64,000 nucleotides of DNA from Phytohabitans kaempferiae (GTDB lineage: Bacteria > Actinomycetota > Actinomycetes > Mycobacteriales > Micromonosporaceae): the NCBI RefSeq assembly GCF_042433955.1, contig NZ_JBHLUH010000009.1:62001-126000 (forward strand), read 5' to 3'. Each line of letters opens with the position of its first letter. Position 1 is the stretch's first letter. Shown in pieces: positions 7,694 to 15,788 of the stretch. Made by a program: the position numbers and the translations under genes. The notes beneath the pieces are model-generated. The model was not told the DNA's origin and searched no databases. It was given only the letters and a program-made list of their open reading frames with translations.

Positions 7694-8395
7694 ATGCCCA
7701 TCCGAATCCTGGTCGTCGACGACGAGCCGCAGATCGTACGCGCGCTGCGGATCAACCTGCGGGCCCGGGAGTACGAGGTGGACACGGCCGCCGACGGGGC
7801 GAGCGCGCTGCACGCCGCCGCCAGCCGCCATCCCGACCTGGTCGTGCTCGACCTGGGGCTGCCCGACATGGAGGGCGTCGAGGTGATCCGCGGGCTGCGC
7901 GGCTGGACCCAGGCGCCGATCATCGTGCTCTCCGGGCGGGCCGGCAGCACCGACAAGGTGACCGCGCTCGACGCGGGGGCGGACGACTACGTGACGAAGC
8001 CGTTCGGCGTGGACGAGCTGCTCGCCCGCATCCGCGCCGCGACCCGCCGGGTCACCGCCACGGCCGGTGCCGGGGCCGGCGCGCCCACCGTCCAGATCGG
8101 ACAGCACACGGTCAACCTCGCCGACCGCGTGGTGACGGCCGCGGACGGCACGCCGGTACGCCTCACGCCGACCGAGTGGCACCTGATCGAGATCCTGGCC
8201 GGCAATCCGGGCAAGCTGGTCAGCCAGCGCCTGCTGCTGGAGCGGGTCTGGGGGCCGACGTACACGCGGGAGACCAACTACCTCCGGCAGTACATGGCCC
8301 AGCTGCGGCGCAAGCTCGAGGACGACCCGGCGCACCCCCGGCATCTGCTCACCGAGCCCGGCATGGGCTACCGCCTGCTGCCCGGCCAGGGCTGA
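7694..8395 (+). CDS. OmpR/KdpE-family response regulator (orphan)
   Basis: Two-component regulator. The receiver domain (1-120) has the acidic pair VVDDEP, phosphoacceptor Asp in LVVLDLGLPDMEG, the switch residue in IIVLSGR, and Lys in DDYVTKPFG. The winged-helix domain (about 135-230) has LTPTEWHLIEILAGNPGKLVSQRLLLERVWGP (split here in words: LTPTEWHLIEIL then ERVWGP) and YLRQYMAQLRRKLEDDP, a close fit to KdpE. ATG 7694 is chosen; GTG 7688 would add two residues. No sensor kinase gene is adjacent, whereas KdpE is normally next to KdpD and kdpFABC. Its upstream partner here is a K+ channel. It ends 12 bp from the convergent zinc-ribbon gene. Confidence 0.9.
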   Translation: MPIRILVVDDEPQIVRALRINLRAREYEVDTAADGASALHAAASRHPDLVVLDLGLPDMEGVEVIRGLRGWTQAPIIVLSGRAGSTDKVTALDAGADDYVTKPFGVDELLARIRAATRRVTATAGAGAGAPTVQIGQHTVNLADRVVTAADGTPVRLTPTEWHLIEILAGNPGKLVSQRLLLERVWGPTYTRETNYLRQYMAQLRRKLEDDPAHPRHLLTEPGMGYRLLPGQG

Positions 8396-8407
8396 CCCGG
8401 CGTGCGG

Positions 8408-9523
8408 TCAGCGGCGGTACGGGCGGGGCGACGGGCCGGGGCGGCGCTCCTGCTGGCCATCACCGCCGGCGCGCCGGGCCCGCAGCGACTCGCCGATCGT
8501 GGGCAGGCTGATCATCTGGGTCGGCGCGGAGAGCGCGGCCCGCAGGCGGTCGTCATGGCTGGGCGGCACCACGCCCGGCGGCGGCTCCTCGCTGGGCGGC
8601 ACCACGCCCGGCGGCGGCTCCTCGGCGTGCGGCAGCGCCTCGCGCAGCAGCAGGTCACGCCAGTGCGCGGCGACCTCCTGCCCGGCGGCCAGCTCCTCGC
8701 CGCGCCGCTGGAGTTCCCGGTCGTCGGCCGCCCGTCGCCGCCGCCGGTTGCGCTCGGCCGCGTCGCGGGCCACCTGGCGGGCCAGCGCCGCGCCCCGGGA
8801 CAGCGCCGGGGGCACCGCCAGGCTGCTCCGGCGCAGCCACTCCTCCCGAGCCGCCTCCTGCGCCGCGACCACCTTGCGGCGGTTGTCGGCGATCTGGCGG
8901 TTGACCGGGGGCAGCGGGGAGTCGTCGGTGTCGAGCCAGCCACGCAGCCGGCGCTTCAGGTATGCCTCGGTGGTCTTCGGGTCGGCGGACGCGGTCGGGA
9001 TCTCGCCGGGCTGCCCCTCGCCGGTGGGCAGGTGGTCGAGCGCGTACAGCACGTCGCGCGGCGTCCATCCCGCCTCGAACCACATCTGGAGCAGCACGCG
9101 CAGCCGGTCACTGCCGGCCCGGCGCAGCGTCGGCGAGACGTAGCAGAGCCACTCGCAGGCCATGAGCTGCTCGGTGTATCCGTCCGGCACGTCGTGCATC
9201 GGCCACTGCGCGGGCGGGCGGCCGAGGGGATGGCAGGCGCGGCACTTGCGCACACCGTCGGCGTCGCGCACCATCCGGTCGCGCTTGTCACACCGCCCGC
9301 ACCAGGCGCGCCGGCGGTACGGGTCGTCGTCGCGCCCGGCGAGCGGGTTGCACCGCTGGCAGCGCCGCCCGTCGGCGGTGAGCCGGCTGCGCCGGTGGCA
9401 CTCGCCGCACCACCGCCGCGCGTCCTCCACGGGCAGGGCCGACGGATGGCAGGCGACGCAGTGCTGGCCCTCCGCGTCGGCGCGCGTGTGCGGGTCGCAC
9501 GCGCCACACCACGGAGAACTCAC
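8408..9523 (-). CDS. triple zinc-ribbon protein of unknown function
   Basis: A 371-residue soluble protein. Residues 1-100 hold three treble-clef or ribbon units with the pattern WCGxC ... CxxCxP: WCGACDPHT/CVACHP, WCGECHRRS/CQRCNP and WCGRCDKRD/CRACHP, eleven to fifteen residues apart. The middle (about 110-200) is helical with LMACEWLCYVSPTLRRAG and WTPRDVLYALDHLP, which may be a DNA-binding or replication-like helical domain. A basic arginine-rich stretch RNRRRRRAADD follows. The C-terminal tail contains EEPPPGVVPPS twice. I do not recognise the family; zinc and nucleic-acid binding are inferred from cysteine spacing and charge. It is not part of a clear operon. Confidence 0.72.
   Translation of the reverse strand: MSSPWCGACDPHTRADAEGQHCVACHPSALPVEDARRWCGECHRRSRLTADGRRCQRCNPLAGRDDDPYRRRAWCGRCDKRDRMVRDADGVRKCRACHPLGRPPAQWPMHDVPDGYTEQLMACEWLCYVSPTLRRAGSDRLRVLLQMWFEAGWTPRDVLYALDHLPTGEGQPGEIPTASADPKTTEAYLKRRLRGWLDTDDSPLPPVNRQIADNRRKVVAAQEAAREEWLRRSSLAVPPALSRGAALARQVARDAAERNRRRRRAADDRELQRRGEELAAGQEVAAHWRDLLLREALPHAEEPPPGVVPPSEEPPPGVVPPSHDDRLRAALSAPTQMISLPTIGESLRARRAGGDGQQERRPGPSPRPYRR
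8558..8623 (-). repeat. 33-bp in-frame tandem duplication
   Basis: Two identical adjacent 33-mers within the zinc-ribbon gene, encoding EEPPPGVVPPS twice. The identity at base level suggests a recent duplication in a disordered tail. Confidence 0.85.
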
Positions 9524-9591
9524 CCTACGGTTCTACACCGCCGCCGCGCCGCGTCCGCGCAAGGTCCGGTATGTCACCTTCACCCGTGTCC

Positions 9592-9735
9592 GCCGAAAGC
9601 TACGAACGGCGCGGCGCGCGGGCCGGACCGGCGCGCGCCGCCGAAAGCTAACGAACAGCACGGCGCGCGGGCCGGACCGGCCGCCACGGCTGAAGGCTAC
9701 GAACGGCGCAGCGCGCGGGTCAGGCCGGCGGCGAT
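9592..9735 (-). repeat. three tandem copies (about 48 bp) of a gene 3' end
   Basis: Units with core CGAACGGCGCGGCGCGCGGG occur at about 9592, 9640 and 9689. The innermost copy is the real 3' end of the next gene, including its TAG stop (codons LTRALRRS-stop); the other two are diverged copies placed downstream. Confidence 0.75.
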
Positions 9736-11559
9736 GGTCGTCGCGAGCAGCCAGCCGGCCGCGATCAGGAGGTACGCCAGCCACTGCTGCCCGCCGTGCG
9801 GCTGGAAGGCCCGCTCCTGCCCCAGGTCGACGATGGGCAGCAGCAGGTCGAGCGTGTAGACCACCGGCTGGAAGGTCGTGGCCTGGTCGCGGCTGGCCGG
9901 CACCGGCTGGAGGCCGCGGTGCAGCACCGCACCGACGACGAGCAGCGCCAGCAGCCACGCCGCCGCGCGCAGGGGGCGGTAGCCGTAACCGACCGTGACG
10001 TCCTGGAGCAGGCCCCACGCGCGGGCGTACCAGGCGCCGACCACGCTCTGCCGGCGTTGCTTGGCGAGCAGCACCGTGCGGGACTGGGCGCCGTCGCCGA
10101 GCCGCTGGTAGAGCGCGGCGAGCTGCTCGTACGGCTGGGGCCGGAAGCCGTCCGGCCCTCGGGAGAGCCACGGCAGCCGGGCGGTCGCGTCGCCGGGCGG
10201 CTCCAGCACGTCGTAGCGGAGGCCGTCGAGGTCGAGCGCGGCGGGCCAGGTGGCGGGGCTGTCGCGGAGGATGCCGACCGTGGCGTACCGCAGGTCGACC
10301 GAGCCCTCCGGCGCCCGCGCCCAGCGGAGGGCGAGTTCGGCCGTCTCGACCCGCCAGCAGGAGACAGCGCGCTCGCCGGGGGCGCGTACGGTGGCGCCGT
10401 CGAAGCAGATCCGGCTCCCCACCTTGGCGCCGGCGAGGCGTATCCGCCCCTCGGCGGTGAAGCCGTCGCAGAGCTGGAGCAGCGCGCCGACGGCGAGGCC
10501 GTGTGCGGTGAGCGCGGCGCCGCCGGGGTTGCGCAGGTGGGCGCCTTCGAGGTGGAGCGGGCCGGTGACGGTGGCGTCGAGCAGGCTGGTCTCCCCCTCG
10601 ACCGTGAGCCCGCGCCGGCCGTCGAGCATCCCCTCGATCGTCGCGAAGTCGGCGCAGAGCGCGACCTGTCCGGGGTTGCTCAGCCGCGCCCCGTCGAGCC
10701 GCAGCGTGCGTACGACCCGGGCGCTCACCACGCGTACCTGCCCCTCGGCGGTGAAGCCGTCGTGCAGGTACAGCCCGCCCTCCAGCGTCGCCCGGCTGAC
10801 CCGCACCGCCACGCCACCGGGGTTGCGGACGGTCGAGCGGCTGAACGACGTCGCCGCCGCGATCCGGGCGTGCCGCAACGTCACCTCGCCCTCGATCTCC
10901 GCGTGGCGGCAGTAGAAGGCGGCCTCGACGGCGAGGTTGTCGGCGTCCATCGCGCGCTCGGTGCCGGCCGCCGTGACCCGCAGCCGGTCGAGGTCGGCGG
11001 TGCCGCCCAGCCGCGCGTTGGTGAGCGCCAGCCCGCCGGTCAGCCGCGCGCCGGTGAGCACGAGGTCACCGCCGATGGCCGAGCGGCGGGCGTACAGGGC
11101 CCAGTCGGAGGTGCCGCGGAGCACCGCGTCCGCGAGGAGCAGGCCGCCGGAGATCTGCGCGCCGGGGAGGCGTACGCCGTCGGTCACCGTGCACCGGCTC
11201 ATCTGGAGGTGCCCGTCGACCCGCACGTTGGAGGCGTGGAAGCCGGGCATCCGCGAGCCGGCGAAGCTGGTGTGCGCGAGGCGGGCCCAGTACAGGTCGG
11301 GCGCCTCGTCGAAGTCGCACTCCTCGAACAGCATCGGGTGCGCCACCTCGGCGAACGCGAGCCGCAGCGGGCCGGTGAGCCGCCCGCCGCGCAGGTGTAC
11401 GGCCGCGGCCTGGCCGGGCGCCTCCTCGCGGAGCAGCGCGGCGACCACCTCCGCCCGCACGGGGGAGCCGGCCGCGTCGACCGGCGCGCCGGTCGGGAAG
11501 CCGTCCCACAGGGCCTGTTCGACATCGGTGAGATCATCGGGCGCCGGCACGCCATACAT
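9697..11559 (-). CDS. pentapeptide-like repeat membrane protein
   Basis: 620 residues. Residues 1-440 form a long array of short beta-helix-like repeats (GLALTNARLGG, VTLRHARIAA, LRLDGARLSNPG, LHLEGAHLRNPGG), with a wider spacing than true pentapeptide repeats. The pattern NPGG occurs several times. Two transmembrane helices follow (AAWLLALLVVGAVLH near 525-545 and WLAYLLIAAGWLLATTI near 590-612), with an intervening loop TFQPVVYTLDLLLPIVDLGQ. Homologues in Streptomyces and Micromonosporaceae are often named membrane-associated oxidoreductase, without biochemical support that I know of. It likely displays the repeat domain at the membrane. The ATG at 11559 lies eight bases from the divergent sigma factor start. 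Confidence 0.75.
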   Translation of the reverse strand: MYGVPAPDDLTDVEQALWDGFPTGAPVDAAGSPVRAEVVAALLREEAPGQAAAVHLRGGRLTGPLRLAFAEVAHPMLFEECDFDEAPDLYWARLAHTSFAGSRMPGFHASNVRVDGHLQMSRCTVTDGVRLPGAQISGGLLLADAVLRGTSDWALYARRSAIGGDLVLTGARLTGGLALTNARLGGTADLDRLRVTAAGTERAMDADNLAVEAAFYCRHAEIEGEVTLRHARIAAATSFSRSTVRNPGGVAVRVSRATLEGGLYLHDGFTAEGQVRVVSARVVRTLRLDGARLSNPGQVALCADFATIEGMLDGRRGLTVEGETSLLDATVTGPLHLEGAHLRNPGGAALTAHGLAVGALLQLCDGFTAEGRIRLAGAKVGSRICFDGATVRAPGERAVSCWRVETAELALRWARAPEGSVDLRYATVGILRDSPATWPAALDLDGLRYDVLEPPGDATARLPWLSRGPDGFRPQPYEQLAALYQRLGDGAQSRTVLLAKQRRQSVVGAWYARAWGLLQDVTVGYGYRPLRAAAWLLALLVVGAVLHRGLQPVPASRDQATTFQPVVYTLDLLLPIVDLGQERAFQPHGGQQWLAYLLIAAGWLLATTIAAGLTRALRRS

Positions 11560-11567
11560 TGTGCGGT

Positions 11568-12809
11568 GTGAGTCGAGAGGCAGCCGAGCGGGCCGTGGCC
11601 GAGGCGCACCGCCGCGAGTGGGCGTTCGTGCTCGCCGCGACGGTGCGGGTCACGCGTGACCTGGACGTGGCCGAGGAGTGCGTGCAGGACGCGTACGTGA
11701 CCGCGCTGGACACCTGGACCCGGGACGGCGTGCCGCGCAACCCCGGTGCCTGGCTCACCACCGCCTCCCGAAACCGGGCTCTGGACGTGTTGCGGCGGGA
11801 CAAGCTGTTTCGTACCAAGATGCCCTTGCTCGTCGAACGGGACGGCGCGGACGCCGAGCCCGCCGGCGGCGACGGCATCCCCGACGACCGCCTGCGGCTG
11901 GTCTTCACCTGCTGCCACCCGGCGCTGGCCCGCGAGGCGCAGGTGGCCCTGACGCTGCGCCTGGTGTGCGGGGTGGCCACGCCGGACATCGCGGGCGCGT
12001 TCCTGGTGTCGGAGCCGACGATGGCCGCGCGGATCACGCGCGCGAAGAAGAAGATCGCCGCGGCGAGCATCCCTTACCGGGTACCGTCGCCGGCTGAGCT
12101 GCCGGAGCGGCTGAACGCGGCGCTGACGGTGATCCACCTGCTGTACACGACCGCGCACACCGCCCCCACCGGCGCCAGCCTGACCCGGGCCGACCTGGCC
12201 ACGCGCGCGCTCGACCTGGCCCGCATGCTGCGCGCGCTGATGCCGGCCGAGCGCGAGGTGGCGGGGCTGCTCGCGCTGCTGCTGGTCACCGACGCGCGGC
12301 GGGCCGCCCGCACCGACGCGGAGGGGCGGCTGGTGCGGCTGGAGGAGCAGGACCGCGCGCTGTGGGACCGGGAGGCGATCGAGGAGGGCCACCACCTGGT
12401 GGTCGAGGCGCTGCGCGAGGGGGGCGGCCGCTTCGGGCTCCAGGCGGCGATCGCCGCGCTGCACGCGACCGCGCCGACCTACGCCGAGACCGACTGGCCG
12501 CAGGTGGTCACCCTCTACGACGCGCTGCTGCGGGCCTGGCCGTCACCGGTGGTCGCGCTCAACCGCGTGATCGCGGTGTCGATGGTACGGGGACCGGAGG
12601 CCGCCCTCGCCGACCTCGAGGCGCTGGCGGCGGACGAGCGGCTGGCCGGATACCGGTACCTGCCCGCCACCAAGGCCGACCTGCTGCGCCGGCTGGGCCG
12701 CGACGCGGAGGCGGCCGCCCAGTACAAAGCCGCGCTCGACCTGGCCGACAACGAGGCCGAGCGGGAGTTCCTGGAGGGGCGCCTCGCGGAGCTGTCGACG
12801 TCGCGGTGA
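11568..12809 (+). CDS. ECF sigma factor with C-terminal TPR-like domain (ECF42 type)
   Basis: RNA polymerase sigma factor. Region 2 is residues 1-75 (EWAFVLAATVRVTRDLDVAEECVQDA, quoted in two parts: EWAFVLAATVRVTRD and AEECVQDAYVTAL). Region 4 is about 105-170, with FTCCHPALAREAQVALTLR and VSEPTMAARITRAKKKI. The long C-terminal part (about 190-412) has the DUF6596/TPR pattern typical of ECF42: LLALLLVTDARR, DWPQVVTLYDALL, NRVIAVSMV and YLPATKADLLRRLGR. ECF42 factors are normally encoded beside DGPF (YCII-like) proteins and have no anti-sigma factor. None is adjacent here. GTG 11568 is preferred to TTG 11559: TACATT (11555-11560) would put the transcript start next to it. Confidence 0.9.
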   Translation: MSREAAERAVAEAHRREWAFVLAATVRVTRDLDVAEECVQDAYVTALDTWTRDGVPRNPGAWLTTASRNRALDVLRRDKLFRTKMPLLVERDGADAEPAGGDGIPDDRLRLVFTCCHPALAREAQVALTLRLVCGVATPDIAGAFLVSEPTMAARITRAKKKIAAASIPYRVPSPAELPERLNAALTVIHLLYTTAHTAPTGASLTRADLATRALDLARMLRALMPAEREVAGLLALLLVTDARRAARTDAEGRLVRLEEQDRALWDREAIEEGHHLVVEALREGGGRFGLQAAIAALHATAPTYAETDWPQVVTLYDALLRAWPSPVVALNRVIAVSMVRGPEAALADLEALAADERLAGYRYLPATKADLLRRLGRDAEAAAQYKAALDLADNEAEREFLEGRLAELSTSR

Positions 12810-12844
12810 CCCGGGCGCGGCCGGCGCCCGCATAGAGTTGACGC

Positions 12845-13507
12845 GTGGCGGACCTGCTCTCGGTAAACCTCGGTGTGCCCCGTTCGAGCCCGGCGACCCG
12901 GGTCGGCGTGACGGGGATCGACAAGCGGCCAGCGGAGGGGCCTGTGCTGGTGCGGGCGCCCGGACCCAAGGGCACCGGGCTGGGCAGCGGCGTCGCCGGC
13001 GACCGCATCCTCGACGGCGGCCACCACGGCGGCGACGACCAGGCGGTGTACGCGTACGCCCGGGAGGACCTCGACGCCTGGGCCGCCGAGCTCGGGCGCG
13101 AGCTGCCCGGCGGCGTCTTCGGGGAAAACCTCACCACGCACGGGCTCGACGTGACCGGCGCGCTGGTCGGCGAGCGGTGGCGGGTCGGCGGCGAGGTGGT
13201 GCTGGAGGTCTCGGTGCCGCGGATCCCGTGCAACACGTTCGCGCACTGGATGGCCGAGCAGGGCTGGGTCCGGCGCTTCACCGAGCGGGCGGCCCCGGGG
13301 GCGTACCTGCGCGTGGTCCGCACCGGCGAGATCCGGGCCGGCGACCCGATCGAGGTGGTCCAGCGGCCCGGCCACGACGTGACGATCGGGCTGGCCTTCC
13401 GGGCGCTGACCCGCGAGCCGGAGCTGCTCCCCCGCCTCCTGGCCGCCGACGCGCTCCCCGAGGAGGCGCTCGCGAAGGCCCGCCGGCGGGTCGCGGCGGC
13501 CGGCTGA
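12845..13507 (+). CDS. MOSC domain protein, YiiM-like
   Basis: Molybdenum-cofactor sulfurase C-terminal domain protein of the YiiM type, associated with Moco-dependent reduction of N-hydroxylated compounds. Visible family marks are GDRILDGGHHGGDDQAVYAY, GGVFGENLTT, GERWRVGGEVVLEVSVPRIPC (read as GERWRVGG then VSVPRIPC with the conserved Cys), and WVRRFTERAAPGAYLRV. The C-terminal about 50 residues form the helical extension of YiiM. The GTG start lies seven bases after TAGAGT (12833-12838), so the message should be leaderless. No molybdoenzyme gene is nearby. It is convergent, eight bases away, with the MFS gene. Confidence 0.88.
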   Translation: MADLLSVNLGVPRSSPATRVGVTGIDKRPAEGPVLVRAPGPKGTGLGSGVAGDRILDGGHHGGDDQAVYAYAREDLDAWAAELGRELPGGVFGENLTTHGLDVTGALVGERWRVGGEVVLEVSVPRIPCNTFAHWMAEQGWVRRFTERAAPGAYLRVVRTGEIRAGDPIEVVQRPGHDVTIGLAFRALTREPELLPRLLAADALPEEALAKARRRVAAAG

Positions 13508-13515
13508 GCCGCCGA

Positions 13516-14952
13516 TCAGCCCGAGGCCACGTGCGCGTGGGGGTCGGGATGGGCGGTGCCCGCGCCGGCCGGGCGGCGGCGGTCGGAACGCCACTCGGCG
13601 CCGGCGATCACCAGGGCGGCCGCCACCGCTACGGCCGCGGCCGTCACGGCGACCATCACGGCCACCGTGTTGTCGCGCGTCATGGCCAGCACGACGTAGT
13701 AGAGGCCGGGCAGGAGCGCGGTGCCCACGGCGGCGCCGACCCGCTGGCCGGTCTGTAGCGCGCCGCCGGCCGCGCCGGCCATCTGGACGGGGACGTTGCG
13801 GAGCGTCATGGTGACGTTCGGGGAGATGACCAGGCCGCTGCCGACGCCGCCGATGAGCAGGGCGGGCACGAGTGCGGCCGCCGGGGCGTAGCGCAGGACG
13901 ACCGCGGTGGCGACCAGGCCGGCCACGACCGTCACCAGGCCGAGCACGGTCAGCTGGCGGCCCAGGCGGTCGACCAGGCGGCCGGCGACCACGGCCGCGA
14001 ACGCGGAGCCTACCGAGAACGGGGTGACCGCCAGCCCCGAGTGCAGCGGCGACCAGCCCAGCCCTTCCTGGAAGTAGAGGGCGAGCACGAGCCAGATGCC
14101 ACTGAAGCCGACGAAGTACACGGTGCCGAGTGCGATGCCGCCGGCGTACCCGGGGGTGCTGGTCAGGAGGCGGGGGTTGAGCAGGGGCTCGCGGCCGCGC
14201 CGGAGAGCGCGGGTCTCCCACCACGCGAAGAGGGCGAGCAGCGCGGCGGCGGCCGGAAACGGCCACCACAGCCTGCGCAGGCCCCCGGCCTCGGCCTGGA
14301 TGAGCGGGAGCATCACGGCCAGGACGCCGCCGCCGAGCAGGAGTATGCCGAGCGGGTCGAGCTGGCGGCCGGCCCCGCCTCCGCGGGGCGAGCGGGGCAG
14401 GAGGCGGACGGCGAGGACGAGGGCGACGAGGCCGATCGGGACGTTGACGTAGAAGATCCAGCTCCAGCTCGTGACCGACAGGATGAGGCCGCCCACGACC
14501 GGGCCGACGGCGGTGGAGACGCCGATGGTGGCGCCGAAGAAGCCGAACGCGCGGGCCCGCTCGGAGCCGCCGAACATCTGCTGGATCAGCGCGGAGTTCT
14601 GCGGGGCGAGGCTGCCCGCCGCCACGCCCTGCGCCAGCCGCGCGATGACCAGCACCTCGATCGACGGCGCGGCGCCGGCGGCCGCGCTGCACACGACGAA
14701 CGCGGCCAGCGCGAACAGGAACATCCGCCGCCGCCCCAGCGCGTCGCCGAGCCGCCCGGCCACGACGAGCGTGAGCCCAAAGGTGAGCGCGTACCCGGAG
14801 ACGACCCACTGCACCGCGGCCGGCGTCGCCCCCAGCTCGCGCTGCATCGACGGGAGCGCCACGGCCACGATGCTCACGTCCAGCAGCGTCATGAACCCGG
14901 CGGCCAGGGTGACCCAGAGGGCCCGCCAGCGGTGCGGCAACGGCTGGCTCAA
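13516..14952 (-). CDS. MFS drug exporter, DHA2 (14-helix) family
   Basis: Proton-driven export of small toxic compounds at the inner membrane, inferred from family. 478 residues with about 14 hydrophobic helices. Motif A region is VVAGRLGDALGRRRMF; motif C-like ATIGVSTAVGPVVGGLI; the N-terminus carries LAAGFMTLLDVSIVAVALPSMQ, typical of EmrB/QacA members (quoted as FMTLLDVSIVAVALPSM). The start is TTG 14952, supported by GAGGAGGG at good spacing. The C-terminal tail is short and histidine-rich. No regulator gene is directly beside it. The substrate cannot be deduced. Confidence 0.88.
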   Translation of the reverse strand: MSQPLPHRWRALWVTLAAGFMTLLDVSIVAVALPSMQRELGATPAAVQWVVSGYALTFGLTLVVAGRLGDALGRRRMFLFALAAFVVCSAAAGAAPSIEVLVIARLAQGVAAGSLAPQNSALIQQMFGGSERARAFGFFGATIGVSTAVGPVVGGLILSVTSWSWIFYVNVPIGLVALVLAVRLLPRSPRGGGAGRQLDPLGILLLGGGVLAVMLPLIQAEAGGLRRLWWPFPAAAALLALFAWWETRALRRGREPLLNPRLLTSTPGYAGGIALGTVYFVGFSGIWLVLALYFQEGLGWSPLHSGLAVTPFSVGSAFAAVVAGRLVDRLGRQLTVLGLVTVVAGLVATAVVLRYAPAAALVPALLIGGVGSGLVISPNVTMTLRNVPVQMAGAAGGALQTGQRVGAAVGTALLPGLYYVVLAMTRDNTVAVMVAVTAAAVAVAAALVIAGAEWRSDRRRPAGAGTAHPDPHAHVASG

Positions 14953-15162
14953 CCGGCCCTCCTCTCCGGGGCGCTCAATCCCATGGCTACCACAGCATCA
15001 CGCGGCGATGTCCGGGGCCGGCGGATCCGCGCCGCGACCGCCGCCCCGGCCGGGATGCTGGGTAGCCTCGCCGTATCGCGCCGAGCCACCGAGCGCCAGG
15101 CCGCTGATCTCCCGGGCACCGGCACGGCGGGCACCGCACACCGCGAGGCGGGAGGTACGAGC

Positions 15163-15768
15163 GTGACGGCAGCGAACGCCGGCCGGGGCGGCACCGACCG
15201 GTTCGCCCGGGCCGTGACCGAGGTCTTCGCGCCGGCCGTGCTGGCGGCGGCGATGGCGGTGGTCTTCGCGTCGCATGGCGCGGACTCGTGGCGGGGCCGG
15301 GTCGGCTGGGGCCTGCTGGCGGTGCTGTTCACGGCCGCCGTGCCGTACGCGATCGTGGGGGTCGCCGTCCGCCGGGGCCAGCTCACCGACCACCACATCG
15401 GCGTACGCGAGCAGCGCCGCGCTCCCCTGCTGCTGGGGCTGCTGTCGTGCCTGGCCGGACTGGCCGCGCTGGCCTGGCTCGGCGCGCCCCGGCCGCTGGT
15501 CGCGGCGGTGACCGTCATCCTCGTCGTCGGCGTGGTGGTCACCGCGGTCAACCAGGTCTGGAAGCTCAGCGTGCACGCCGCCACCGCGGCCGCTTCGGCG
15601 CAGATGCTGGTGGTCGCGTTCGGGCGGTGGATGGTCCCGTTCTTCGCGGTCGTCGCGCTGATCGCCTGGTCGCGCGTGCGGCTCGACGCGCACAGCCCCG
15701 CCCAGGTCGCCGTGGGCGCGATCGCCGGCGCGTTGCTCACACCTCCGGTGTTCCTGCCGATCGCCTAG
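15163..15768 (+). CDS. phosphatase PAP2-like membrane protein
   Basis: 201-residue integral membrane protein with five or six helices. The C-terminal half reads NQVWKLSVHAATAAASAQML and ends LIAWSRVRLDAHSPAQVAVG. The SVHA and R..L..H.P.Q arrangement matches a degenerate PAP2 phosphatase core (normally K-x6-RP, PSGH, SR-x5-H-x3-D), with the second and third histidines kept and the first motif reduced to KLS. It may be a lipid phosphate phosphatase relative or an inactive homologue. GTG 15163 follows GGAGGT at six bases; the frame is open far upstream but reads as noise. It is transcribed away from the DHA2 gene. Confidence 0.72.
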   Translation: MTAANAGRGGTDRFARAVTEVFAPAVLAAAMAVVFASHGADSWRGRVGWGLLAVLFTAAVPYAIVGVAVRRGQLTDHHIGVREQRRAPLLLGLLSCLAGLAALAWLGAPRPLVAAVTVILVVGVVVTAVNQVWKLSVHAATAAASAQMLVVAFGRWMVPFFAVVALIAWSRVRLDAHSPAQVAVGAIAGALLTPPVFLPIA

Positions 15769-15788
15769 CCTCCGCCCGCACGCGCCGG

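Noticed and set aside
6967..7956. N-terminal extension of the LigC frame
   Set aside because: It reads antisense through the K+ channel and regulator genes; LigC homologues begin at MRLPIMPP.
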